A DNA stretch of 50,270 nucleotides from NCBI GenBank assembly GCA_944381105.1, contig CALWJU010000029.1, forward strand, positions 1 to 50,270. Reading direction: 5' to 3'. The position numbers and the translations under genes were made by a program. Below the pieces are notes generated by a model that was given only the letters and a program-made list of their open reading frames with translations, did not search any database and was not told the origin of the DNA. Shown here piece after piece: positions 27,506 to 36,315 of this stretch; the first letter of the stretch is position 1; every line of letters starts with the position of its first letter. This stretch comes from an uncultured Clostridia bacterium. GTDB lineage: Bacteria; Bacillota; Clostridia; Christensenellales; UBA1242.

Positions 27506-28657
27506 ATGAGAAAAATTACAATGGTTCAATATGGTTGCGGAAAGATGAGCAAATACACCATAAGATATGCTCTTGAAAAAGGCGTAAAGGTGGTAGGTGC
27601 TTTTGACATTAACCCTGATATAATCGGTAAAGATATTTCCGAACTTATTGGATACGACAAAAAACTAAACGTAAAAGTAAAGGACGCAAAAGAATTTGAG
27701 CAGTTCATTAAAACTCATAATGTGGACGTTGCTATTATTACAACAACTAGCATTTTTGCAGAAAACTACCCTGCTTATGAAATTTGTGCCAAAAATGGTG
27801 TAAATGCAATATCGACATGCGAAGAGGCTTTCTTTGCTCAAAATTCAAATCCTAAACTCGCCAAAAAACTTGATAAACTTGCAAAAGAAAATGGTTGCAC
27901 TATATGCGGTAGCGGTTATCAGGATGTATTTTGGGGTAATTTGATAAGTGTCATTGGCGGAGCAACTCACAAAATCGTTAAAATAAAAGGCAAGTCAAGT
28001 TATAATGTTGAAGATTATGGAGTTAGTCTTGCAAAAGTTCATGGAGTTGGACTGACAAAACAGCAGTTTAAAAAGGAAATTAGCGATCCTGAAAATATTA
28101 CAGAAGATGAACTTAAAAAACTTATAAATGCTGGAAAATTCTCCCCTTGCTATATGTGGAATGTAAATGGTTGGCTCTGTTCAAAACTTGGACTTCATGT
28201 AACAAAACAGTCTCAACGCTCTGTTCCTCAAATTGCAGAAGAGGATTTAGTCAGCACTACCCTCAATATGACTATACCAAAGGGACGATGCAGTGGTCTT
28301 AGTGCAGTTGTTACGACTGAGACAAAAGAGGGAATAACAATTGAAAGCGAGTGTATAGGAAAGGTTTATGGACCTAATGACTATGACTGCAATGACTGGA
28401 CGATAGAGGGCGAGCCTACTACAAGAGTGGTAATTGAAAGACCATCGACTGCCGAACTTACTTGTGCTAGTGCCATTAACCGAATAGTCGAGGTGCTTGT
28501 TGCTGAACCTGGATACACAACTACCGACCAGATGCCAGAGAATATTTATAAGGCTCAAAATCTTGACAAATATATTGAAATTGTTGATGAATTAGAGCAT
28601 GACTGTTGTTGTGGACATGAACATTGTCATCATGAAAATTGTCATCATGAAGAATAA
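27506..28657 (+). CDS. NAD(P)-dependent dehydrogenase like 2,4-diaminopentanoate dehydrogenase, with metal-binding tail
   Basis: 383 aa. The N-terminal Rossmann fold (VQYGCGKMSKYTIRYALEK, then VVGAFDINPDIIGKD) and the body match the DapB-N-like family that includes 2,4-diaminopentanoate dehydrogenase of clostridial ornithine degradation. CGSGYQDVFWGN and CYMWNVNGWL are further conserved-looking stretches. The last 20 or so residues are a His/Cys-rich tail with HDCCCGHEHCHH and a second HENCHH, which looks like a metal-binding appendage. GGAGG precedes ATG 27506. No other ornithine-degradation gene is nearby, so the substrate is uncertain. Confidence 0.75.
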   Translation: MRKITMVQYGCGKMSKYTIRYALEKGVKVVGAFDINPDIIGKDISELIGYDKKLNVKVKDAKEFEQFIKTHNVDVAIITTTSIFAENYPAYEICAKNGVNAISTCEEAFFAQNSNPKLAKKLDKLAKENGCTICGSGYQDVFWGNLISVIGGATHKIVKIKGKSSYNVEDYGVSLAKVHGVGLTKQQFKKEISDPENITEDELKKLINAGKFSPCYMWNVNGWLCSKLGLHVTKQSQRSVPQIAEEDLVSTTLNMTIPKGRCSGLSAVVTTETKEGITIESECIGKVYGPNDYDCNDWTIEGEPTTRVVIERPSTAELTCASAINRIVEVLVAEPGYTTTDQMPENIYKAQNLDKYIEIVDELEHDCCCGHEHCHHENCHHEE

Positions 28658-28781
28658 TTAATTTAATCAAGTTGATTTTAAACTATTAAAATTTTAGTTT
28701 TAAGTAAAATAGTATTTTTGTGTTTTTAAGATGAAAATTTATTGTTACATTTAAAAAAATTTTATAAAAAAGGATAAGCAA

Positions 28782-29453
28782 ATGAAAAAAGGATTTTTTA
28801 TAACGCTTGAAGGTGGAGAGGCTTGTGGCAAGTCAACTCAGGTGCGTATGCTCAAAGAGTATTTGGATAAGCAGGTTAATCATGACGATTTTCTATTTGT
28901 TCGAGAACCTGGTGGTACTCCACTAACAGAAGAAATAAGGAAACTTCTTTTAAATTATGAGATTGACAAGCCCCTCCCTATGACAGAATTATTGCTCTTC
29001 TGTGCCGCTCGTGTGGAAGATGTTTATAAACAAATATTGCCAGCACTTAGTCAAGGTAAAGTTGTTATTGCTGACAGGTTCTATGACTCAACTATTGCCT
29101 ATCAAGGCATGGCAAGAGGTATTATGAGCAGTAAGGATATACTATCGCTAACTAAGAAAATAATCGGAGGACTCACTCCAAATCTAACGTTCTATCTTAA
29201 AATCTCGCCAGAAGAGGCCTTTAAAAGAAAGAGCAAAATGAGCGAAGGAATGGACAGAATTGAAAAGGAAGGACTTTTATTCCACCAAAAAGTAAAAGAA
29301 GGCTATGATTTTATTTCAAATCTTGAAAAAGATAGATTTTATATTCTGGATGCAACAAAGAGCCCACAAGAAATATTTGAAGAAATAAAGAAAGTATTAA
29401 ACCAAAAAATACCAGAATATTTTAAAGATGATTTAAGCGAGGAAAAATATTAA
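28782..29453 (+). CDS. tmk: Thymidylate kinase
   Basis: 223 aa. Converts dTMP to dTDP in the cytoplasm. The P-loop GGEACGKST lies at residues 11-19. REPGGTPLTEEIRKLLL contains the DR(E)PGG-type dTMP-binding motif, and DRFYDSTIAYQGMARG carries the conserved Arg and Gln. The lid region (RKSKMSEGMDRIEKEG) follows. AAGGAT precedes ATG 28782. A strong terminator follows. Confidence 0.96.
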   Translation: MKKGFFITLEGGEACGKSTQVRMLKEYLDKQVNHDDFLFVREPGGTPLTEEIRKLLLNYEIDKPLPMTELLLFCAARVEDVYKQILPALSQGKVVIADRFYDSTIAYQGMARGIMSSKDILSLTKKIIGGLTPNLTFYLKISPEEAFKRKSKMSEGMDRIEKEGLLFHQKVKEGYDFISNLEKDRFYILDATKSPQEIFEEIKKVLNQKIPEYFKDDLSEEKY

Positions 29454-29464
29454 ACATTACTTTC

Positions 29465-29514
29465 AAAAAAATCACATAAATTTTAGTTTTTCTCTAATTT
29501 TTATGTGATTTTTT
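29465..29514. terminator. Strong terminator between tmk and convergent peptidase gene
   Basis: ATCACATAA at 29471-29479 pairs with TTATGTGAT at 29501-29509, extended by an A tract and matching T tract on the outside. The symmetrical A/T flanks suggest it can act in both directions. The peptidase gene ends at 29670 on the other strand, about 155 bases away through very AT-rich DNA. Confidence 0.8.
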
Positions 29515-29669
29515 ATCTATTTAATTAATCAAATTATTTAAAAAAATTAATAAAAATTTGTATTTTTACTTAAAATTTATTAATTTTTAATTATTTTTCC
29601 TTATTTTTATAATTTTTATTTATTTTTTTAATTATCTTTATATCAAATCTACAATTCTAAATAATTTTT

Positions 29670-30983
29670 CTATTTTTTTATAATCGTATTTTTGCAAAAA
29701 TCTTTATAATCAAAATCTTTGTATTTCTCATTATTTGCAAGGATAATTAAATTTGGCTTTTTGCCCACAATTCCCTTTAATATTGTTATCGCTCTTTGAT
29801 AGGTAAACTTTTTGATAAACTCCTCATCCTTTTTTGTTTTTTTATCGTCTAGTAGATAGCCATATATATCATACTGTCTAAAATTGATATTTGCTTTGCT
29901 TGCAAGGTCATTATAATCAAAATTTAATGCACCAATAAAGACCTCTTTTGCTTGGTTTAATTTTTCTTCGGTGAAATTTTCAAAAAGCGACTTGATAAAT
30001 TCTGGATACTCTTTTACAACCTCATTTATATTTTCCTCTTGGCAGACAATATTAAAACTTAAATAAACTCCATCTGCTTTCTGAAAAATATTACAAGAGC
30101 AGGAATAACAAAGTTCTTTTTTAGTTCTAAAATAGTCAAATATGACCAAACTTAATACATATGACACTATCCTATTTTCAATGTACCAATCTCTGTTATA
30201 GTACTTCTCCGTCCTAAAATCTAAGAGTTTATAATGAGCATAAAAAAGTGCTTTATCCTTTTCGCAGGCTTTTTCATAGTAGAAAGCAGGTTCTTTATAG
30301 CCAAGGTTATTTTTGATAGAAAAACCTTTTTCGCCTATCTTATTTAACCTTGTTGCAACATATTTTGAAATTAGTTTTTTTATCTCGTTTTCTGTGATAT
30401 TTCCTACTACATTTACAGTTAGGTTGACTATATTATAGAACTTTTCTATAAAGGCTTGAACATCCTTTAACTTTATCCTATTCAAACTCTCTTGACTGCC
30501 AGCGTAGGTATACCCCAGATTTTTAAATTCTTTACTTTTGTAGACCTTGTTCCTAAGTAAATGCACCCTTTGCATGTTGTTCGTTTTAAGTTGCGTTGCT
30601 ATCTCATCGCTTATTATTTTAAATTCAGAATCAAAATTATTTTGAGAGTAAATTATGTCAGAAAAAGGCTCTGTTAAGGCGTCAACTGCCTCATCTATTT
30701 TATTTTTTGTTGTCATTACATAATAGCATGTATCATAGTCTGCGGTGAAAGCATTGAATTGTTGAAATTTTCCATGGTTGTTTGACCTTTCCGCCCGAGA
30801 GTGCTTCTTTGTTGCAAAGCCCATAATTGCATGCTCACAAAAATGAGCAAGCCCAGACTTACCTATTGGATCATTGAGAGCACCAGCATTGAAATGCAAT
30901 TCAAATACTATACCCTTGACATCGGTGCATCTTTCAATTATAACCTTAACACCCTCTTTTGTTTTTAGTAGTTTAGGTTTCAT
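29670..30983 (-). CDS. M16-family zinc metallopeptidase
   Basis: 437 aa. The inverted zinc-binding motif HFCEH is at residues 47-51, inside GLAHFCEHAIMGF, typical of M16 (pitrilysin/insulinase-like) proteases. The downstream Glu ligand probably lies in IISDEIATQLKTN. Length fits one M16 half: an active domain plus the inactive-like second domain. There is no signal peptide, so it is probably cytoplasmic. Bacillota often carry two such proteins side by side; only one is here. Substrate unknown. Confidence 0.85.
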   Translation of the reverse strand: MKPKLLKTKEGVKVIIERCTDVKGIVFELHFNAGALNDPIGKSGLAHFCEHAIMGFATKKHSRAERSNNHGKFQQFNAFTADYDTCYYVMTTKNKIDEAVDALTEPFSDIIYSQNNFDSEFKIISDEIATQLKTNNMQRVHLLRNKVYKSKEFKNLGYTYAGSQESLNRIKLKDVQAFIEKFYNIVNLTVNVVGNITENEIKKLISKYVATRLNKIGEKGFSIKNNLGYKEPAFYYEKACEKDKALFYAHYKLLDFRTEKYYNRDWYIENRIVSYVLSLVIFDYFRTKKELCYSCSCNIFQKADGVYLSFNIVCQEENINEVVKEYPEFIKSLFENFTEEKLNQAKEVFIGALNFDYNDLASKANINFRQYDIYGYLLDDKKTKKDEEFIKKFTYQRAITILKGIVGKKPNLIILANNEKYKDFDYKDFCKNTIIKK

Positions 30984-31019
30984 TTTTGCCTCTCTTTTAG
31001 CATGCTAAAAAAATAAAAC

Positions 31020-31200
31020 TATATTCGCTTAAAGTGTAAACAAATTTTCGTGCTGTGCAAAGATAACGAAAATTATAGGCAAGATAAAGCCCGAGCGTAA
31101 TCGTCAGTTATCGCAAGATAATCACAAGAGCGTTTTCGACAAATAACGCAAGAATTTTATCTTTGGTTTCTAGATTTTTAAATCAGTCTAAGCGAATATA
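31020..31200. repeat. 181-bp element with 12-bp perfect terminal inverted repeats
   Basis: TATATTCGCTTA at 31020-31031 is the exact reverse complement of 31189-31200. Inside, AATTTTCG and CGAAAATT pair across a 16-base loop. TTATC-GCAA-GATAA forms a hairpin near 31113, and GCGTT pairs with AACGC near 31132-31150. It fills the gap between two reverse-strand genes and ends six bases from the stop of the next one. There is no ORF. It could be a MITE-like element or a structured RNA. Confidence 0.55.
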
Positions 31201-31205
31201 TTTTT

Positions 31206-31685
31206 CTATTCTTGGTCGTTATTTTTCAACTTTAAATTTGATTTCTTTTGGAATTTTCCGTCTTTTTTATAGACAACGAACTTTGTATCTTGACTTTTTG
31301 ATAGTTCTTGAACTCGTGCAAGAGCCTCTTCCTTAGTCTTTTTGCTGTCTATAACCCTCTTTGCTCCGTCCTTTTTAATCTTCCAAAGTTTGTCCTCTTT
31401 GTCAAAAACGACTCTATAAACCGATTTTTTCTGTTTTTCAACATTCTCAGCGGTTTTAACAGTCTCCTCATTTTGTTTTGGACTTGCCTTAGTCTGTTTT
31501 TCTACCTTGTTTTCCTTCTTGATAGTTTTTGCCTTTTCTTTTGGCTCAACCTTTGGCTCTTCTTGACGAGTCTCAGGCTCTTCTTTTGCCACAGGTTCTT
31601 CCTTTACTGCCTTGACCTCTTTAACCTGGCTTGTTGTTGCCTCATCTTGCTTTTTTTCTTTTTTCTTTTTGCCAAAAAACCACAT
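31206..31685 (-). CDS. DUF2188-domain protein with charged N-terminal region
   Basis: 159 aa. The first 90 residues are Lys/Glu/Pro-rich low complexity, beginning with MWFFGKKKKEKK. The C-terminal 65 residues match the DUF2188 pattern (YRVVFDKEDKLWKIKKDGAKR, then KEEALARVQEL and a VVYKKDGKFQ ending). Function of DUF2188 is unknown. GGAGA precedes the ATG. It has a clear promoter on the minus strand at 31708-31736. The inverted-repeat element lies directly after its stop. Confidence 0.8.
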   Translation of the reverse strand: MWFFGKKKKEKKQDEATTSQVKEVKAVKEEPVAKEEPETRQEEPKVEPKEKAKTIKKENKVEKQTKASPKQNEETVKTAENVEKQKKSVYRVVFDKEDKLWKIKKDGAKRVIDSKKTKEEALARVQELSKSQDTKFVVYKKDGKFQKKSNLKLKNNDQE

Positions 31686-31707
31686 AATTCTCTCCTTTTA
31701 TACTTAT

Positions 31708-31736
31708 ATTATATCATTACTTGTAAAAGTTTTCAA
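31708..31736 (-). promoter_or_regulatory. Promoter of DUF2188 gene
   Basis: On the minus strand TTGAAA (31731-31736) and TATAAT (31708-31713) with a 17-base spacer and TGA before the -10. Confidence 0.75.
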
Positions 31737-31813
31737 TAATATTTGATATTTTTCCATAAACATTTTTATTTTTTGAGCGGTTTGTGCTAATATATCTCCT
31801 ATAAGGAGTTAAT

Positions 31814-32995
31814 ATGAAAAACATCGGAACAATTTCTTGGGGAATAAAAGCACCTATTATCAGACCTGGCGACGACCTTGTTGAAATAACCGTTCAAAGC
31901 GTACTTAAAGCGGTAAAAGAGAGCAAAATCAAATTGAATGACAGGGACATTGTCGCTGTTACCGAGGCTATCGTCGCTAAAAGTCAGGGCAACTTTGCTA
32001 GTGTCGACGATATCGCCTATGACGTTCGTGAGCAGATGGGCAGTGGCACGATTGGTGTAATCTTTCCTATACTTTCGAGAAACCGTTTTTCTAATATTTT
32101 GAAAGGTATAGCAAGAGGATGCGATAAAATTGTTTTACAACTATCCTACCCATTTGACGAGGTAGGCAACCCTCTTGTATCTATTGACAGACTATATGAG
32201 TTAGGCTTAACCAACTTCAACAAAACATTTACCGATAAAAAGTTCTACAAACTTGTTGGCAAAATAGAGCATCCATTTACAGCAATTGATTATATAGATT
32301 ATTACAAAAATATTTGTGGAGATAAGTGCAAGGTCATCCTTTCAAATGATCCTACTACCATACTTAAATACACAAAAAAGGTTATCACTGCCGATATTCA
32401 TTCTAGGGCTAGAAATAAAAACCTTTTGATAAGAAAAGGTGCTAAAAAGGTAATATCACTTGATGAAATTTTATCTAAATCGGTAAATGGCAGTGGCTAT
32501 AATGAAAAATATGGGGTGCTTGGCTCTAATTTGTCAACTGATGAAAAATTGAAATTGTTTCCGAGAGATTGCGATAAGTTTGTTAAAAAACTTCAAAAAC
32601 GTTTCAAAGAGGAATGTGGAGTAAATATTGAATGTATGGTCTACGGAGATGGTGCTTTTAAAGATCCTGTCGGTGGCATTTGGGAACTTGCTGACCCTGT
32701 GGTCTCCCCTGCTTACACGAGTGGGTTAAATGGCACGCCAAATGAAATTAAACTTAAATATGTTGCAGACAATCAACTTGCAAATCTTAAAGGTAAAGAG
32801 GCTGAACAGGCTATGAAAGAGATGATTCGCAAAAAATCAAAAAATCTCAAAAAACAAGAAATCTCTCTTGGAACAACTCCTCGAAGGCTTACTGACCTAT
32901 TAGGCTCACTTGCCGACCTCACGAGCGGAAGTGGAGATAAAGGAACACCAATTGTGCTTATTACAGGATATTTCAATAACTATGCAGACGATTAA
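31814..32995 (+). CDS. Coenzyme F420-0:L-glutamate ligase-like protein (CofE family)
   Basis: 393 aa. The N-terminal part (GIKAPIIRPGDDLVEITVQSV, DRDIVAVTEAIVAKSQGNF) matches the CofE/FbiB-like F420 gamma-glutamyl ligase domain, and MVYGDGAFKDPVGGIWELADP fits its later conserved core. The protein is longer than archaeal CofE (about 250 aa), with a middle insertion and a Lys-rich tail. Bacillota with this gene often lack F420 biosynthesis, so the real substrate may be another glutamylated or amide-forming target; that is inference. AAGGAG before ATG 31814 is part of a small palindrome CTCCT-ATA-AGGAG that could mask the ribosome binding site. Confidence 0.75.
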   Translation: MKNIGTISWGIKAPIIRPGDDLVEITVQSVLKAVKESKIKLNDRDIVAVTEAIVAKSQGNFASVDDIAYDVREQMGSGTIGVIFPILSRNRFSNILKGIARGCDKIVLQLSYPFDEVGNPLVSIDRLYELGLTNFNKTFTDKKFYKLVGKIEHPFTAIDYIDYYKNICGDKCKVILSNDPTTILKYTKKVITADIHSRARNKNLLIRKGAKKVISLDEILSKSVNGSGYNEKYGVLGSNLSTDEKLKLFPRDCDKFVKKLQKRFKEECGVNIECMVYGDGAFKDPVGGIWELADPVVSPAYTSGLNGTPNEIKLKYVADNQLANLKGKEAEQAMKEMIRKKSKNLKKQEISLGTTPRRLTDLLGSLADLTSGSGDKGTPIVLITGYFNNYADD

Positions 32996-33309
32996 TCTTT
33001 TCATTAACATTATCTTAAAAAATTGATAAAAAAATATTAAAATTAAAAAAGTTTGATAGAAAATAAAAGTCATAAAATAAAAAAAGTTGATTTTGATAGA
33101 AAATTTAAATAAAAATCATGAAATTTAAGAAAAAAAGGTTGATTTCAGTTGATTTTTTTAGTATCAAACAAAAAAATACTATCTATAACAATTTTAAAGT
33201 GTCATGTGAAATTTTTTAACACTTAATTATGTAAATCTTTAATGCTCCCCCTATTTTAATTTCAATTTTCCATTTTTAAATAAGATTTTTGAAGATTTTT
33301 GAAATTTGC
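32996..33309. other. AT-rich gap upstream of surface-protein gene
   Basis: I see no ORF. The 13-mer TTTGATAGAAAAT occurs twice, around 33051 and 33090, and related GTTGATTT blocks recur to about 33155. A weak hairpin TAGTATC...ATACTATC around 33160-33185 could end the upstream transcript. Confidence 0.4.
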
Positions 33310-33338
33310 TTGACATTGCGGGGGGGGAGAGATACAAT
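33310..33338 (+). promoter_or_regulatory. Promoter with G8 tract in spacer (possible phase-variable promoter)
   Basis: Consensus TTGACA at 33310-33315 and TACAAT at 33333-33338 are exactly 17 bases apart. The spacer contains eight consecutive G at 33320-33327, the only long G run I see in this AT-rich window. Slippage in the G run would change the spacer length and so promoter strength; the present length is the optimum. Confidence 0.75.
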
Positions 33339-33407
33339 CAAATTGTAATAAAATTAAATATTTTTTCATTTTATTGCAAATATTAAATACAATAGGAGAA
33401 AAAGAAA

Positions 33408-35306
33408 ATGAGTAAAGCGTTAAAAATAACCATCATTGTAATTGCTTCTGTACTTGTTCTACTTGCACTCGGTCTTGGTCTAGGGCTAGGGCTAAGACAA
33501 AACGAACAGCCAGAGACAGAGGTGCTGACTTTAAATGTAGACGGAGACAATGTAAAACGTTTTCAACTTGAACCAGGCGACAATGTGTACTCTTACATAG
33601 CAGAAAATGTTACAGAGTATACCGACTATAACACATGTGGTTGGTTTATAGAGGACACTTTGACAATGCCACTAACCGAAGATATTACAATCGCCGAGGA
33701 CGAGAATATAACAATCTATACAAGGACAGCAACCCTTGACAAATTGTCATTTACATTAAATGATGACGAGACAACCTATTCAGTTTCAGCATCAAGTGAA
33801 GATATCTCTGGCGAGGTAGTTGTGCCAAGAATGTACAGTAACGAGTCAACAAGCGGACTTGTAACAGAGGTCGCTGAGAATGGGTTTTCAAAAGATAGCG
33901 AGTCGCCATATCGAAATAATTTAACACTTGCTGTTTTGCCAAACAGTATCGAAACAATTGGTACACAAGCATTCTATTATAATTTTAGTATGGCATTCAT
34001 AAATATTCCATATGGCGTTACTACAATTGGAGATGAAGCGTACCGTTCATGTTACAGCGTCAATTCAATTACAATTCCTAGTACAGTTGAATCGATTGGA
34101 ACTAATAGTTTTAGAATAGCAGGTCTAGCAGAAGTATATAACTATTCAACGTTTGATATTGAACTTGGATCAACCGATAATGGTTACGCTGGATACTATA
34201 CAAAAGTTGTATATAACGCAAGCGACCTCGTCAATGACAAACCTGAGTCAAGGATAAAGACTATTGGAAATGTAAGTTATTATGTATATGGAGATGACTT
34301 TATTGCCTTAGCACCAACAGAATCACGTGCAACATTGAAAGAAGTAGTACTTGATGAAAGGACAACCGAGATAAACAATTTTGCATTTACTTACTGTACT
34401 GCACTTGAAAGCATTAATATGCCAGAGAATGTAAAAAAATTAGGTGCGACAGCGTTCCAAAATTGTGAAAGTTTATCAACGGCAATCGTTATACCAGAGG
34501 GCGTAACAGAGATTGGAAATTATACTTTTAATAACTGTCGTAAATTGCCATCAGTAACTATTCCAAGTACTGTAACTAGTATTGGTAATTATGCTTTTAC
34601 TTATTGTGCAAACCTTACATATATAAATATTCCAAGTACTGTAACTAGTATTGGTAATTATGCTTTTAATCGATCTGGTTTACAATCTATTTATATACCA
34701 GATTCTGTAACTTCAATTGGCATGTGGGCTTTTGCTTGGTGTGAAGAAATGTCTGAAATAAGAATATCTGAAAATATTACTACACTTGAAGAAGCCACCT
34801 TTCAACACACTAATATTTCAACAATTACAATTCCACAAAGTGTAGAGACTTTTGGTATGGCTGTATTTAATGGCTGTGCCTCACTTGAAGAAGTTGTATT
34901 TGAAAATAAATTTACAACTATAAGTCAAGGTTTATTCCTTAATTGCTCTTCTCTTAAACAGATAACTATTCCTGAAAGTGTTACCACAATTGAATCTAAC
35001 GCTTTTCAAGGAACAGCCTTAGAATCAATTACTATACCAGCAAATATAACAGATATTGCAGGAAATGCATTTTGGTCATGCAATGAAATTAAAACAGTTA
35101 ACATCAATAGTGTTTCAATTTACACATCATTGACAAGTAATAGTAGTTGCGGTTATATTTTAAATTGGGGAGCAAATACTGTTAAAGTTTTAGCAAGTAT
35201 TGTTGATAATCCTGAAAATACTAATACTTGGCTTAATGGCTCGGCTTGGACTAAGAGTGAAAGTGCAGACGAGGACGGATATTATACTTATACACGCTCT
35301 CTATAA
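33408..35306 (+). CDS. BspA-type leucine-rich-repeat surface protein
   Basis: 632 aa. An N-terminal signal anchor (residues about 5-31, ending in an unusual GLGLGLGL stretch) is followed by about 100 residues of extracellular-looking sequence. Then come many LRR_5 (BspA-like) repeats of about 23 residues with the pattern ITIPSTVTSIGNYAF. Such proteins are exported and often mediate adhesion or mucosal interaction. No sortase motif or C-terminal anchor is seen, so the N-terminal helix probably holds it in the membrane. AGGAG lies before ATG 33408. Two neighbouring repeats are nearly identical at DNA level, suggesting recent expansion. Its promoter carries the G tract described separately. Confidence 0.88.
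   Translation: MSKALKITIIVIASVLVLLALGLGLGLGLRQNEQPETEVLTLNVDGDNVKRFQLEPGDNVYSYIAENVTEYTDYNTCGWFIEDTLTMPLTEDITIAEDENITIYTRTATLDKLSFTLNDDETTYSVSASSEDISGEVVVPRMYSNESTSGLVTEVAENGFSKDSESPYRNNLTLAVLPNSIETIGTQAFYYNFSMAFINIPYGVTTIGDEAYRSCYSVNSITIPSTVESIGTNSFRIAGLAEVYNYSTFDIELGSTDNGYAGYYTKVVYNASDLVNDKPESRIKTIGNVSYYVYGDDFIALAPTESRATLKEVVLDERTTEINNFAFTYCTALESINMPENVKKLGATAFQNCESLSTAIVIPEGVTEIGNYTFNNCRKLPSVTIPSTVTSIGNYAFTYCANLTYINIPSTVTSIGNYAFNRSGLQSIYIPDSVTSIGMWAFAWCEEMSEIRISENITTLEEATFQHTNISTITIPQSVETFGMAVFNGCASLEEVVFENKFTTISQGLFLNCSSLKQITIPESVTTIESNAFQGTALESITIPANITDIAGNAFWSCNEIKTVNINSVSIYTSLTSNSSCGYILNWGANTVKVLASIVDNPENTNTWLNGSAWTKSESADEDGYYTYTRSL
34560..34668 (+). repeat. Near-identical LRR repeat units, 69-bp period
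   Basis: Bases 34560-34599 are repeated exactly at 34629-34668, one 23-codon unit apart. Other repeats in the gene are diverged at DNA level, so this pair looks like a recent in-frame duplication that could change repeat number. Confidence 0.8.
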
Positions 35307-35443
35307 AATTAATTTAGAAAAAGTTTTATTTAATAGTAAAAGAAAACTATTTTAAATTATAAAAAGATATGAGACATTATATTTAGTAAGAAATATATCA
35401 AAATAATTAAAAAATCAAGTTTTTTAATGATGACATAAAAAAT

Positions 35444-35479
35444 AACATATTGACATGCTAATCAATATGTTCTTTTTTT
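35444..35479 (+). terminator. Intrinsic terminator of LRR gene
   Basis: AACATATTGA at 35444-35453 pairs perfectly with 35462-35471, then seven T after one C. Another, weaker hairpin AATAGT/ACTATT lies near 35333-35352, closer to the stop. Confidence 0.8.
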
Positions 35480-35593
35480 ATATAATGTTCGTTTTTTTTT
35501 ACAAACCTTGCATAAATATTATCTTTTTTTAATAAAACATTAGTAACGTTATTTTATTTTTTAATTCTATCTCTTATTTTAGAGACTATTATT

Positions 35594-36259
35594 TTATTCC
35601 AGGTCTCCATCTCTTAAAATGCTTTGTTTCAATGCCTCATATTCTTTTTGAGTAAGTTCCCCTCTTTGATAAAGTCGCTTTGCGTCTGCGAGTCTTCTTG
35701 AAAGGGATGATGGGTTATCAATTCTACTATAATAAATTGCACCATAATCTGTGCCTATTCCAACAAAATAGCCTATAAATGAAAGAATAACTGTGAGAAT
35801 GCCTCCAAACAAGAATTGTAAAAAGCAAACAAAAGAGATTGAAACAACGTTCTCTATCAATTTCTCTTTTTTATAATTTGAATATGATTTAATCTTACAG
35901 CCTACAAAGACAGAGATAATTCCTACAAGTGTTATAACAACCACGCTTATAAGCACTCGGTTTCTAACAATATCGTAGTCAGACTGCTTGCCAACTAGCA
36001 AATCGCTTCTCACAGCGAATATTATGGTAAGAACCGCCATAGAGAAGACCGCCAGCACTCCAAAGACGATTGACAAAGCACCCGACCATATAAACCATTT
36101 ATTTTTTACAAGTCCGCTTTTGTATCTATTAAAAACATGGCGAGTGTACTTATCAACAACTGCCTCATCGACATGCAAGTCCTCCTCTTTGATGAGAGCG
36201 CTACTTTCTCGCAGTTCTTTTTTAATTTCTTCTGATAACTTTATCTTTTTCTTTTCCAT
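35594..36259 (-). CDS. Membrane protein with C-terminal SHOCT-like motif
   Basis: 221 aa, specific function unknown. A charged N-terminal region of about 50 residues precedes four hydrophobic segments (about residues 57-85, 102-125, 138-158 and 160-172). The C terminus (RRLADAKRLYQRGELTQKEYEALKQ) matches the SHOCT pattern, a short helical motif that occurs at the ends of many otherwise unrelated proteins and may mediate oligomerisation. It is downstream of alr on the same strand with a gap of about 56 bases. Confidence 0.75.
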   Translation of the reverse strand: MEKKKIKLSEEIKKELRESSALIKEEDLHVDEAVVDKYTRHVFNRYKSGLVKNKWFIWSGALSIVFGVLAVFSMAVLTIIFAVRSDLLVGKQSDYDIVRNRVLISVVVITLVGIISVFVGCKIKSYSNYKKEKLIENVVSISFVCFLQFLFGGILTVILSFIGYFVGIGTDYGAIYYSRIDNPSSLSRRLADAKRLYQRGELTQKEYEALKQSILRDGDLE

Positions 36260-36315
36260 GCTATTATTTTAGCATAAAAAGAATATTTTGTAAATAACAT
36301 TTTTAATTATTTGAT

